Shown: positions 24,319 through 34,202 of the stretch, one piece after another
Layout: each line of letters opens with the position of its first letter
Numbering within the stretch: position 1 is the stretch's first letter
Assembly: GCA_013076295.1 (NCBI GenBank)
Contig: RQOL01000764.1
Location: 1-64,000 of the forward strand
Direction of reading: 5' to 3'
Origin: Sanderia malayensis
Lineage: Eukaryota > Cnidaria > Scyphozoa > Semaeostomeae > Pelagiidae
DNA: 64,000 nt
Made by a program: the position numbers and the translations under genes
Notes under the pieces: generated by a model
Told to the model about the DNA's origin: nothing
Seen by the model: the letters and a program-made list of their open reading frames with translations, nothing else
The model's database searches: none

Positions 24319-25518
24319 AAGAAATGCTGATGGTTAAGAAGCTGGTGAAAATATCCGACGTTTCTTCTTCGTTTTCCGCCAAGCAATCTTTGAGTAGGCC
24401 AGTTTTTATTTAAAACTATGCGACTAGCATTATTTAAAAGATTTCTGTAATGTTAATTCTTTTTATTTCATTCTTCTCGGCATAATCATTAAGGAAGAAT
24501 GTACAATCTGATGTAAGAATATGGTGTATTAAGCTTTCTATTTTCGTTTATTGCCAGTTTACTTGAACGCGAAAAGTATAATTGAATCCTTTATAAGGCG
24601 AGGTAATTTCTCTGTCTCGTATCTCCATTTTGTTTGTATCTCAGGGAGTCCATTGTTTACAAATAACCTATTAACCCAGAAAGTCCCAGAATAGCGAATT
24701 TGGATATAATAAATACTATAAGTCTCAAAAAGTGGGAGGAAGTGACAAACGACAGCAAAAACACATTTATAAATATTTTCAAACAAATTTTATGTCTTCG
24801 TTCAATTTTAACATCGCCAGCATAATTGTTTTTATTGTAAATATAAAACTAATTGTCCAATATACAATCTTTGTTTCTTTATTATCATCTTTTGTATTCT
24901 TCCTGGCATTACTCACTTCGTTTTTAAATTTTGCGTCTTTTTCACGAAGTAAATCTACAAGTTAAAATAGATGCATTAGTTCATATAGCATTTGATTCAC
25001 AACAAATGTAGCATAAATCTGTATGAATTTTAAACCAGTAGTATGAAAAAGATCGAATCATTGAATCTACATTACTAAAGATATTTAAAAAAGATTATTC
25101 AATTGTTTAAATAAAGCTTCAATTTTTGTCTTACCTTACAAGATGGTCCTTCATCATTCTCACTTTCCTTTCATCACATTTCCAGATCGACGAGGTCTGA
25201 AATTAAAATAACACATGTTAATATATATCAAATTATGTCACTATTTGGCATAATTTATGCTAATACATGTAACTATCATAATTTCAATAAGTTAGAATGA
25301 ACTATGCATTTTGAGAATTCAAACGAAAGTCGAATCAAATATTAATACAATCCTATAAAATCAAACAACTCAAGTCAAAATAAACAACTCTTTGTCCTGA
25401 CCCTGACAGCTACATCGTGGTCGTTAACATCTTCTCAGAAAAAAGCCGCAAAGATTGTATTGAAAAAGCATAAACTTTCATACGGTAATTCCAAGATTTT
25501 CATCACAGAGGAAAAATA
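24319..25518. other. Spacer between duplication arms, no gene supported
   Basis: AT-rich. A possible minus-strand exon at about 25137-25199 (between a TTTCAG acceptor and GTAAGA donor, encoding SSIWKCDERKVRMMKDHL) is seen but cannot be tied to a gene. Confidence 0.35.
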
Positions 25519-26600
25519 TACACTTAGTGAGCATAAGTTACGCACCACCCGATGAAAAATGGCGTCTAAAAGTGGCCCGAGGCCTATGCAAGAAAATTTA
25601 CATAACAATATGTAAATACCAAATGGGTTTCAATAGCGAATTTCTTCAGCAGAAATATACTCAGAATTTCATAAATTTTCAAGTGAAAACATAATTTAAA
25701 CTATATCATATTGTTTTGTAATAATATTTAAAGAAAACTGCGAAGGTGTCTCTTAAAAAATTTTCACAAAAATTTATCGAAGTGGAGTAAATAAAACGCC
25801 AATAACTATAATTTCTTTCACTGAAAGCCACGCAAATTGTCTCTCATTTAAAAGAAAATGTTTTGAAATTTTGAAAAATGTAAATATTTTTCATGTAACT
25901 GTCTTGACCTTATATAATTTTCAGTTTCAGTCTTTGTTTACCACTTGGGAAGCACATGTTTTGTTTTTCAAATTTCAGAGTGGGTTTTAAAAAATAAAAT
26001 TGTTGTTAACTTCAGAAAGTATGAAGCCCTTGAAAATTATATCAAATTATAGTATTTGAAACAAATTATAGGAATATCCATGTCGGATTTTTTGTTATGA
26101 CGCTTAACCTTCTTTTTTTTTACTCTGAAAAAAAAATCACGGAAAAATAGGTTTTGTAAAATCACACTCCTAAAATGATAAACAAAGACTGAAACTCAAA
26201 ATTATAAAAGGTCAAGACAGTTACATGAAAAATATTTACATTTTTCAAAATTTCAAAACATTCTCTTTTAAATGAGAGAGAATTTGCGTGGCTTTCAGTG
26301 AAAGAAATTATAGTTATTGGCGTTTTATTTACTCCACTTCGATAAATTTTTGTGAAAATTTTTTAAGAGACACCTTCGCAGTTTTCTTTAAATATTATTA
26401 CAAAACAATATGATATAGTTTAAACTATGTTTTCACTTAAAAATTTATGAAATTCTGAGTATATTTCTGCTAAAGAAATTCGCTATTGAAACCCGTTTGT
26501 TATTTATATATTGTTATGTAAATTTTCTTGCTCAGGCCTCGGGCCACTTTTAGACGCCATTTTTTATCCGGTGGTGCGTAACTTATGCTCACTAAGTGTA
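25519..26600. mobile_element. 1.08-kb foldback transposon
   Basis: Two inverted arms of about 420 bp (25519-25940 and 26179-26600) flank a 240-bp loop. The outer ends are TACACTTAGTGAGCATAAGT and its complement, with TA edges that fit a mariner-type target duplication. It sits between the arms of the inverted gene duplication. A half copy split by later insertions is at 55131-56370. Confidence 0.85.
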
Positions 26601-26829
26601 TTTATTAATTCATTGCAACTGACGAACTCAAACTCCAAGTTAAATATGTTACATACGAAATTCAAATGAAACTTGCCTCCAGTTTAGAAATATTTCGATC
26701 CTGTTTTCCAGGCAAATGGCATTCATGAAAGCTGAAAGCAAATTTAGATTCACATAATAAGTATCATGTTTTGCAACCAGAAAGTGGTGAAGAATAATAA
26801 ATAGCTCTAAATAGATACATTTAAGAGAA

Positions 26830-27595
26830 ATGATAGTCCTAAAAGCTTATCTCACTAAATCAAGAAACTTCGGATAGTCTTTCCAGTCATCTAGAACGTT
26901 CTCGAGCTATATCCACGAAAACGAAAAGCAAATTTAGATTGACTTGATAAAATATCATATTTTGAAAGCAGAGACCAATAAGAATAGCTTTAATTAGATA
27001 CATTAAAGACAAATGATAGTCCTAAAAGCTTACCTCACTAAATCAAGAAACTTCGGATAGTCTTTCCAGTCATTTAGAACGTTCTCGAGCTATATCCACG
27101 AAAACGAAAAGCAAATTTAGATTAGATTGATAAAATATCATATTTGAAAGCAGCGACTAGTAAAAATAGCTTTAATTAGATACATTTAAGAGGAATGATA
27201 GTCCTAAAGCATCCTACATGGTCAAAAAGCTCACCTGACTGAAGGAAGAAAGTTTGGATAGTTTCTCCAGGCATTCGGAAAATGTTCCAGCTATCAGCTT
27301 GCCGGCTTTTTTCCAATTGACATATTTACTAATCACCGAAGTCTTGAAAGATAAGGAAAGCATAGTCCAACTACAAATGTCCGCCATCTTTGTTACGTTG
27401 CATCAGCTTCCATGTTTTCTTCGTGGTTCTTCTTCGGCACTTCTTCCAAGTCATCCCGATATTCTTCCTCTCCATAAACTAAGTTCAAAGGCCTCAAACT
27501 TCACGTGGCTGAGCTTTTATACTCCCACTGGCTCAGCAAAGCATACTGGGTACCGGAAACATTATCTACAGACCATATTTGGCAATCTCATTCAC
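26830..27595. repeat. Right arm of the large inverted duplication
   Basis: Inverted copy of 23465-24110. In this arm the unit holding the 56-nt exon is itself duplicated in tandem (26851-26906 and 27034-27089, 183 bp apart). Confidence 0.75.
26851..27387 (-). CDS. Small duplicated gene, right copy
   Basis: ATG at 27387 in the same context as the left copy. Exon 1 is 27235-27387 (153 nt, 51 codons, open). Exon 2a is 27034-27089 (56 nt, GTAAGC donor). Exon 2b (26851-26906) is almost identical, but its donor GT is AT, so it should not splice normally. Because 56 is not a multiple of three, exon 2a followed by 2b would run into a stop. They can only be alternatives, or 2b is dead. The third exon is not found here. 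Confidence 0.4.
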
Positions 27596-28935
27596 ATATT
27601 CACCGGAAATACCAATTTTCTCGTGCGTCACATGAACCAATCAGAGAAAAGGAAGAGCATAGATACCGCTGGGCGATGGGTTCGATGTCGTTTGACATTG
27701 AAAACAATTTAATAAACGCATGCGTACTACCGGAACCCCCACATGTGCCCCATCAATAAATTTAGAGGGTAGTTTTGGTAACAAATAGAACCAGACTTAT
27801 TATCACTTTCTGTTGAGGGTGCCGAAACTTCCACTTGAGAAACTTAGGCTCTTGAAGAATACTTCTTTGAGAAATTTCGGTCTTGCTTTCAATAATTAAT
27901 TTCAAAACAGTTCAAATGAAGTAAAAATAATTGTGAAAAGTTGATGAAATAAATCTGTAAATAAACCGGTTCCAATAAAATTTCGCCAAAGAACGGCGAA
28001 ACCCTATCTTCCCCGGGGGAACCTATGCCATGTGCCGAGCAGCCACTAAAGCTCACCCTCTTTCCTCGTTTTACCAATGGAGATATTGGAGCCAGAAATA
28101 TTGAAACGAAAATAACTTAAAATCCCCCAGTGGCATTTTAGCACAAGCAAGGGTCACCAACCCTCTTTGCTGTCACCTGGAGTCAAAGAGGGTTTCCGTG
28201 TGCACTTTAAATGTGGGAATGTCAAAATATGAAGTATAATACGCATGCGTAATTATTGAAGATCAAATTTTCAATAAAACTATAGGCAGGGAATTTTCTC
28301 CAACAATCTGAACTTCAACCTAACTTTAAATTTTATTTCATAATAATAGCAATTCGAGCATGCTGATTCTAAATCCGAGATGGGCCCTTTGAAATTTCAA
28401 CCGGAAGCTGCACTTTTTGATGACGTCACATAGGACCATTTTTCGCATGTGAAAACACGCACAGCTGCGCTTACATACACACAAACTCGATGAAAATGGT
28501 ACCAATCGATGGCTTGTTGCGTTCCGATTCGAATGATATATAGTTTGCGCAATTTTGCTTAGAGCAGCAAAATTATTGATGACGTCATCAGTACGAAAAT
28601 TAGCGCAAGTATCGCTCAGATGGCGGAAATGCCAATCGAAATTTCCAATTTCTTTTAGTTCGTCGATATCTGGAGTAATGTTGAGACTTGAGGCTAATGC
28701 TTCGTATGACACAGAGAGAACTGGACTTTTAACCGAAATTATAGTAAGGAATTATCAAAATACTATCCTGCAGCGGCGGACACGTTAAGCAATGGGTTCT
28801 AATGAAAATTGATTGAGTTTTGGTAAGATCATTCTTTGTCGGACACGCGAAGTAATGGGTAGTAAAGAGGGGCAATGAAATTTTGGTAAAGTGGATTTTC
28901 GCGGGACACGTAATGTAAATATAAATGTATAGTTT
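27596..28935. other. Intergenic, no gene supported
   Basis: A minus-strand frame at 28338-28712 includes SLNITPDIDELKEIGNFDWH, which looks like protein, but neighbouring sequence contains TGACGTCA palindromes typical of repeats here. No family is recognised. Confidence 0.4.
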
Positions 28936-29465
28936 CCAGCATTCCCCGACCACATGGTTCATGGAAGCCCCAAGTCCCGATTTCCATTCTATGGTTGTTC
29001 CAGGTCCATGATGATTTAAATTGAAATCTTTGAAGGCCTCATAGTTGCAACCATTCCTCGATCACATGGTGCATGGAATCCCTGAGTTTTGATTTCCATT
29101 CCAAGGTTGTTCCAGGTCCATGATGATATAAATTGAAATCATTGACAACCTCATAGTTGGAAGCATTCCCCGACCACATGGTCCATGGAATCCCCGAGTT
29201 TTAATTTCCATTCCAAGGTTGTTCCAGGTCCATGTTTTCTCTGATGATTTAACTTGAAATCATTCAAATCTTCAAAGTTGCATTCATTCCCCCACAGCAT
29301 GGTCCATGGAATCCCGGATCCCAACTTCCATTTCAAGGTTGTTCTAGGTCCATGTTTTCTCCCATGATTTAATTTGAAATGATTCTGATCCTCATCTTTC
29401 CATCCTTTCCCCCATGGAAGCCCCGAGGTCTGATTCCATTCCAAGGTTGTTCCAGGTCCATTTTT
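28936..29465. repeat. Tandem repeat, about 4.5 units of 112-121 bp
   Basis: The marker CATTCCCCGACCACATGG recurs at about 28940, 29052, 29164, 29285 and 29405. Each unit also has AAGGTTGTTCCAGGTCCATG. The minus-strand frame (HGPGTTLEWKL repeats) is open across two units but is best seen as a by-product of the repeat. Confidence 0.85.
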
Positions 29466-31167
29466 CCGCGATGCAAATGTTCGTGCACTTCTGAGCGTGC
29501 CGGAAACGTCTCGACTTAAACCGAACGGAGAGAAGCGTTGCGATTGAATAGTTTATCAGAAAACATAAATGGATCCATTTAATTCGAAATTGCGATTAGA
29601 GAATATACAATAATAAAAATATAGAATTAAATGCGTAAAAACATATTTACCACTACACGAATTGAATGAAAGTAATAAAAAGCGCATTGTGAAAATTTTA
29701 AAGGGGTCCCAAAGTTAGATGCATCTAAACACGCAGTGAGAAATTCATGATATATAAAAGGGTTTTAAATACAGCAGATCATGAAAATTTTTAATTGATT
29801 CACTCACATACTTCACAGACCAAATGCACAACTTTGGAGTTTTGAATTGCAGCTCAGTGGTGGGCACGTTTCCAGTTTAGAATCCATGTGGAGTGGAAGC
29901 AATTGTTTCCAGTTTGAGCACACGTTTATGTTATGCAGAACGAAAATGACGTGCTTGAAATCCATTACTTTGCCTTCGGATGGCCAGTCGTGAACAGTAA
30001 TTCTGGGGATGCCAAGGAGAAAGCGTTTCGGGGGATTTGCATGCTTCTCGGCACGGTCTGCTTCAATGCAATATGAAAATAGCTGTTTTCGAGTCTGGCC
30101 AGTTAGAGTTTCACATCCAAATCAGTGAGGTTCTTTCGGAAACAGTTTGGAAGAGCAAGTTTCAAGTAAATTTCCAGTTGATTGCAAGGAAAGGCAGAAT
30201 AGCTTTTAGACAACTGCATGTGTTTTGAATGGCTTCGTTTCAGTGAAATCACAAAAATGTTGCCGTTTCTGAAATTCATTATTTAGATCGTTGCATCCAA
30301 ACCTGTTATTATAAAAGCAGAAATTGATCATTCAGCGTTTTAGTTCGATATTCGATATAGTATAGAAAAGATTTGTAAAGCAATGAATTAATTTAGAATT
30401 TCAGGGCCCTAAAAAATTCTATAAATAAAGGATAAGAATAAATCGAAAGAAAAATAAGAATGATACAGAGGAGTTTAGTGAAGGCAAATAGAAACAACTT
30501 AGCCACTTACCAGTTAAATCCTGAGAAGCTTTTAGTTGGAAATCTCGAGTAAAACGGCAGCAAAAATAAAACGCAGCCACAAAACGAAATCAATTCATTC
30601 GGTTTGTCCCGTCCCAAATTCGAAAATGGAGGAGATCCACTGCACGGTCGCTCAAGGAAGGAAGCAACTTCCTCGTCAATCAAAGCCCACAGTAACAAAA
30701 GATGCTGTCGGATTAGTGTCAAACGCAACAGGGATTCATTGTTTCGAAAACGGTAAACAACGCACGATGGATCTTTCCAGAATCATGACGTCATTTCAAA
30801 TGCCTTTTGCCAGGGGGTCGCACATCACAACATGTTTTGTTCGAATGGAAGAGTTCAGTACGCGAGGAAGCTCGGGATATCTCCCCCTCGCACGCAAAAC
30901 AAAAGCCGAGGCACGGCAGTATCTGACAAAGTACACAAAGCAGACTTCAAACGAAAACAAAGGGCGGAAGAGTTTTCGAAGGAGAAAAGTGAGAAAATCT
31001 CGAAAAACACTGCGAAATTTAAGCAGCAAAAGAGCAGGTACACTAAAGGAGGCGAAGGGGAATAAATCGAAGGGTTTTCGAAAAAGAACACGAAAAGCAG
31101 GAAAGGGCCAGGGTGGCTACAACGCCCCGACCGGGTGGGCTTTGAGGCGAATTTCCGTTACCGCTCA
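29466..31167. other. Intergenic; one purine-rich open frame of doubtful status
   Basis: A 217-codon plus frame at 30536-31189 is very rich in K and R at its C-terminus. It lies in an A/G-rich stretch where stop codons are rare in several frames, and contains ATGACGTCAT as noncoding repeats here do. I do not call it a gene. Confidence 0.5.
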
Positions 31168-31187
31168 CATATTATATAAGGAGGGAT
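31168..31187 (+). promoter_or_regulatory. Possible TATA box before the MATH gene
   Basis: ATATTATATAAGG lies about 240 bp before the likely MATH start codon. Position and sequence fit a core promoter, but nothing else confirms it. Confidence 0.25.
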
Positions 31188-31417
31188 GAATCACAATAAA
31201 TAGAAAGAGAGACCAGTAATCACAAAATGCAATGAGATAAAAACTATAATATCATTCGTAACAATCAGCGCTACAGAGATAAAGATAGAGAGAGAGGCAA
31301 AGAGAGAGGAGGGCCAGGGGTTATTATCTATTTACTTACACTGGGACTTAGCTTCTTTCTCACACAAGATTGCTCTTTCTACCACCAACCAATTACACGG
31401 ACGGACCAACAGATCAA

Positions 31418-32013
31418 ATGACCTATTTAATTTTTCTAATAATAGTAGTGCTTTTGGCAAGGCACATGAGACTTGCGCAACGTCATTTAGGACAAAAGTC
31501 AAAAATTATGAAAAAAAATAAGGATTACTATACCAGACTATTGACATTAGAAGAATCAGGAGCAGAGAACGGACGATTGATATGGAAGATAGAGAATTTG
31601 ACAGAAGAGCAAAGTAAAGCAATTAGATATGGCAGTTCATTGTTTAGTCCAACATTTTTAACTGATAAGTTCGGATATAAAATGGGAATGATACTTTATT
31701 TGAACGGGGATGGAGTAGGACATGGAAATAGGTGAGCCTATATATTGTTGTTTATAAAGGAGAATATGACGATATTTTGGACTGGCCTATGTTAAAGAGA
31801 ATTAACTTTAAGATAACAAATCAGCGTGAAAGGAAAGAAAGTGAAGAGCAGTTTTTTACTATAAAATCACCTGGAAGCGCATCCTTTGAAAAACCTAAAA
31901 GCTTTAAAAATATAGCCTACGGCTTAGCGCAAATGTTGAATTTGAAAACTTTGACGAAAGAACCCGGATTTGTTAAACATAATCAAATTTTTATAGAATG
32001 CACAGTAGAATAG
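31418..32013 (+). CDS. Membrane-anchored TRAF-type MATH domain protein, one frameshift
   Basis: From the ATG at 31418 a hydrophobic segment (TYLIFLIIVVLLAR) is followed by a short basic/helical linker and a TRAF-family MATH domain: GRLIWKIENL, then SLFSPTFLTDKFGYKMGMIL and YLNGDGVGHGN, a very typical TRAF strand set. The frame stops at 31735; the next frame, from about 31732, continues with SLYIVVYKGEYDDIL and runs to the domain end at 32011-32013. The break fits one base lost from a G-run (AGGTGAG). No RING or zinc fingers are present. TRAF MATH domains bind receptor tails; a membrane-tethered MATH alone is unusual. The locus has no introns and sits in a compact block, so a viral or mobile origin is possible but unproven. 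Confidence 0.65.
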
Positions 32014-32870
32014 ACGAATATATGATATCAAATTAAGTGTAATTTCAAATTTCAGATTTTATGTAAAATATTAAACTTTTGTATATGAAATATAAGTTTT
32101 TGATAAAATATAAGAAAAAAAGTAAAGTTTTAAAAATGGTCATTTACGAGCATGTCTTCGAAAAGTCTGATGTCATCTATTTCTATATCATCTATTTCGT
32201 TCAGCAACTCTTCTGTCGCCTTGGCACTGGCGAATCTGTTTGAGACGGCTTCGTAACGGGCATTCGTTGTACACTCAATGACAAGTCTCGCCGATGCCTT
32301 TGCTCTAATTTCTTCTTTGAGTTGCTTGGCCATACCATTAAACTTCTCTTTGGTGCTTTGGTTTTTCCACATCTCTTCTATTTCATGAGTGTGCACCAGA
32401 GAATGTACAGTGCATTGTTGTTCCTGTGCTTTTGTCAAGCACAGTAGAATAAACGAATATATGGTATCAAATTAAGTGTAATTAAAAAAATGCAAATTTT
32501 ATGTAAAATATTAAAGCTTTGTATATAAAATATAAGAAAAAAAAGTAAATATTTAAAAATGGTCATTGACCCACATGTCTTCAAAAAGTCTCATGTCATC
32601 TATATCACCATCGTCACTCGCTTGCTGATTCAGCCACTCTTCTGTGGCCTTCGCACTAGCAAATCTGTTGGCGACTGCTTCATACCTCGCTTCGCTCCTC
32701 CAATCCACGACGAGTCTCGTCGATCCTTTCCGTCGGACGTCTTGCTTCATTTGTTTGGCCATTCCATTAAATTTCTCTTTCGTGGCCTCATTCTTCCACA
32801 TCTCTTCGATTTCATCGCTGTGCACCAGAGAAGGTGCACTGCACTGCAGTTCCTCTGCCTTCGTGAGGCA
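31999..32870. repeat. Tandem duplication of about 435 bp
   Basis: GCACAGTAGAATARACGAATAT begins copy 1 near 32001 and copy 2 near 32440. Each unit runs from the last codons of the MATH gene through its 3' region into an antisense ORF. The copies differ at many positions, so the event is old. Confidence 0.75.
32130..32438 (-). CDS. Orphan protein, short paralogue
   Basis: 102 codons. It shares with its neighbour at 32553-32942 the segments EEMWKN, KEKFNGMAKQ, RFASAKATEE and a C-terminal RLFEDM.VNDHF. It lacks the N-terminal 26 residues of the neighbour because the tandem duplication boundary falls there, so it is a truncated copy. No known domain. The lack of stops despite many substitutions suggests selection after duplication. 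Confidence 0.5.
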   Translation of the reverse strand: MTKAQEQQCTVHSLVHTHEIEEMWKNQSTKEKFNGMAKQLKEEIRAKASARLVIECTTNARYEAVSNRFASAKATEELLNEIDDIEIDDIRLFEDMLVNDHF

Positions 32871-32942
32871 GAGGATATAGTAGCCTGCGGGCACGTCTTT
32901 CGCTTTCTTGTAGATGTACACGCGCATATTGCTAAAAATCAC
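32553..32942 (-). CDS. Orphan protein, full-length paralogue
   Basis: 129 codons, starting MIFSNMRVYIYKKAKDVPAG. Charged, helical, with a short acidic C-terminal tail ending in NDHF. Its 5' end faces the start of the plus-strand ORF at 33088, leaving about 145 bp that could act as a shared divergent promoter. No domain recognised. Confidence 0.55.
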   Translation of the reverse strand: MIFSNMRVYIYKKAKDVPAGYYILCLTKAEELQCSAPSLVHSDEIEEMWKNEATKEKFNGMAKQMKQDVRRKGSTRLVVDWRSEARYEAVANRFASAKATEEWLNQQASDDGDIDDMRLFEDMWVNDHF

Positions 32943-33087
32943 AAAAATATAAAAAGACTTAAAAGAAGAATAATTTAAAAACCTAATCCTAAAAGCAAGT
33001 CATTGCAAATAAAATTCAAGAACAAACCTGCTTTGTCTTGCTTTTTTCGTCGATAAAGAAATAAAGAAATCATTTGCTGAACTCAGA

Positions 33088-34182
33088 GTGAAAATGGGGT
33101 TTACGGTCTGTATTGATAAATTCGTAAAATTACCGTATGCGATTAAAGTAAAAGAGATAATGTTAATGTGTTGTCGTAAGAGTGTAGATGAAGAACAGCT
33201 CTTAAGATATTATAGAAATGAGTTAATTGCAAGTATGCGTAAGAGAAAGTTTGTGGAAATGCAAATGGTTTTAATAAAAATTATGTTTCCGAACGCAAGT
33301 CAGTTAGAGAAAATGAAATATTTCTATGCTAATACTGATTTTGCTCTGATTAAACTCAAGGAAAATGTAGAGTACTCGAAAATAGAGAGTAAGAGAAGGC
33401 CGTTTAAGGCAATAGAGAAGAAGCTTGTAAATGCAAGTAAGAGAATTAAAGTAGACGAAGCAACGTATGAAAATAATGAGATAGAGGTAAAGGAAACTCC
33501 GAGGGATCTACGAAAGAAACCTCTTGATCTATCGAGATGTAAGTTGAAAACGTTAAGTAACAACAGTAAAGTAAAAACGAAAACCGTGAGCCCTATAGCT
33601 AGAGTTGTCTCAAAAACTATTACAAATACACCAGAATCGAATGCGGATCCCAATTTATTTGTCGTTGAGGAGACAAATATAACGAACCGAAAGGTTGAAG
33701 ATAATAATGCAGTAGCAAATTTGTTTGATGATATGCTACTACCGCTAATAGATGAGCTGCATACACCGCCAGCGGGTGTGTTTGCGGATTTCAAACTAGC
33801 AGACATAGTGTTCTCGAATGAAGCAAACGAAGCTAAAGTGAAGGAAAGGGAGATATATATTCCGACTAATGCAAAAACAGTTGCTGTCACCAATGTTAAT
33901 GAGAGAATATATAACACCTCGGGGAAAAGGTTCGAGTTTTGCGAAGTTAATCCAGAGGCAAAGAGAACTACAACTGTCGTCTTTAGATTCACCGTCATCA
34001 TCGGATTCATCAGATGCAGAATATGTGTATTGAGCATTATCCAACGGTGTTTGCCGAAATTATTATTATTACTACCTAGAAATATTGACATTTCAGTCTG
34101 TAGGTTCTTAAAAGTGGGTTGTTCTTACATGCGGGCTTTTGCTGCATATGCTGGTAAAAGGGGGAGGGAGTTGAAGCATTGA
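33088..34182 (+). CDS. Orphan basic protein with likely frameshift before an acidic tail
   Basis: An open frame of 364 codons without introns. The first 110 residues are helical and cysteine-containing (CIDKFVKLPYAIKVKEIML). The middle is basic and S/T-rich with KRIKVDEA, a possible nuclear signal, and then PPAGVFADFKLADIVF. After about 33965 the frame becomes hydrophobic and unlike the rest, while the neighbouring frame reads SSLDSPSSSDSSDAEYVY and stops at 34031-34033. That looks like the true C-terminus, so a one-base shift is likely. No family recognised. With its neighbours it forms a compact, intronless, two-strand cluster reminiscent of DNA-virus gene layout, but no capsid, polymerase or integrase is seen. 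Confidence 0.5.
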   Translation: MKMGFTVCIDKFVKLPYAIKVKEIMLMCCRKSVDEEQLLRYYRNELIASMRKRKFVEMQMVLIKIMFPNASQLEKMKYFYANTDFALIKLKENVEYSKIESKRRPFKAIEKKLVNASKRIKVDEATYENNEIEVKETPRDLRKKPLDLSRCKLKTLSNNSKVKTKTVSPIARVVSKTITNTPESNADPNLFVVEETNITNRKVEDNNAVANLFDDMLLPLIDELHTPPAGVFADFKLADIVFSNEANEAKVKEREIYIPTNAKTVAVTNVNERIYNTSGKRFEFCEVNPEAKRTTTVVFRFTVIIGFIRCRICVLSIIQRCLPKLLLLLPRNIDISVCRFLKVGCSYMRAFAAYAGKRGRELKH

Positions 34183-34202
34183 TCCATGAAATGGGTTCTT
34201 AC

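Noticed and set aside
29151..29444. Minus-strand frame with HGPGTTLEWKL repeats
   Set aside because: It follows the tandem repeat period, breaks in other units and has no start or splice context.
28936..29465. Possible CRISPR-like array
   Set aside because: Units of 112-121 bp with conserved interiors and no short repeat-spacer pattern; the window is eukaryotic.
30536..31189. 217-codon K/R-rich frame
   Set aside because: A purine-rich tract with few stops in several frames, no domain, no splice or promoter context; the basic tail comes from AAA/AAG/AGA runs.
33324..34091. Minus-strand frame of 255 codons opposite the orphan ORF
   Set aside because: Low-complexity S/L/F-rich antisense of a K/E/N-rich coding strand, hence a shadow.
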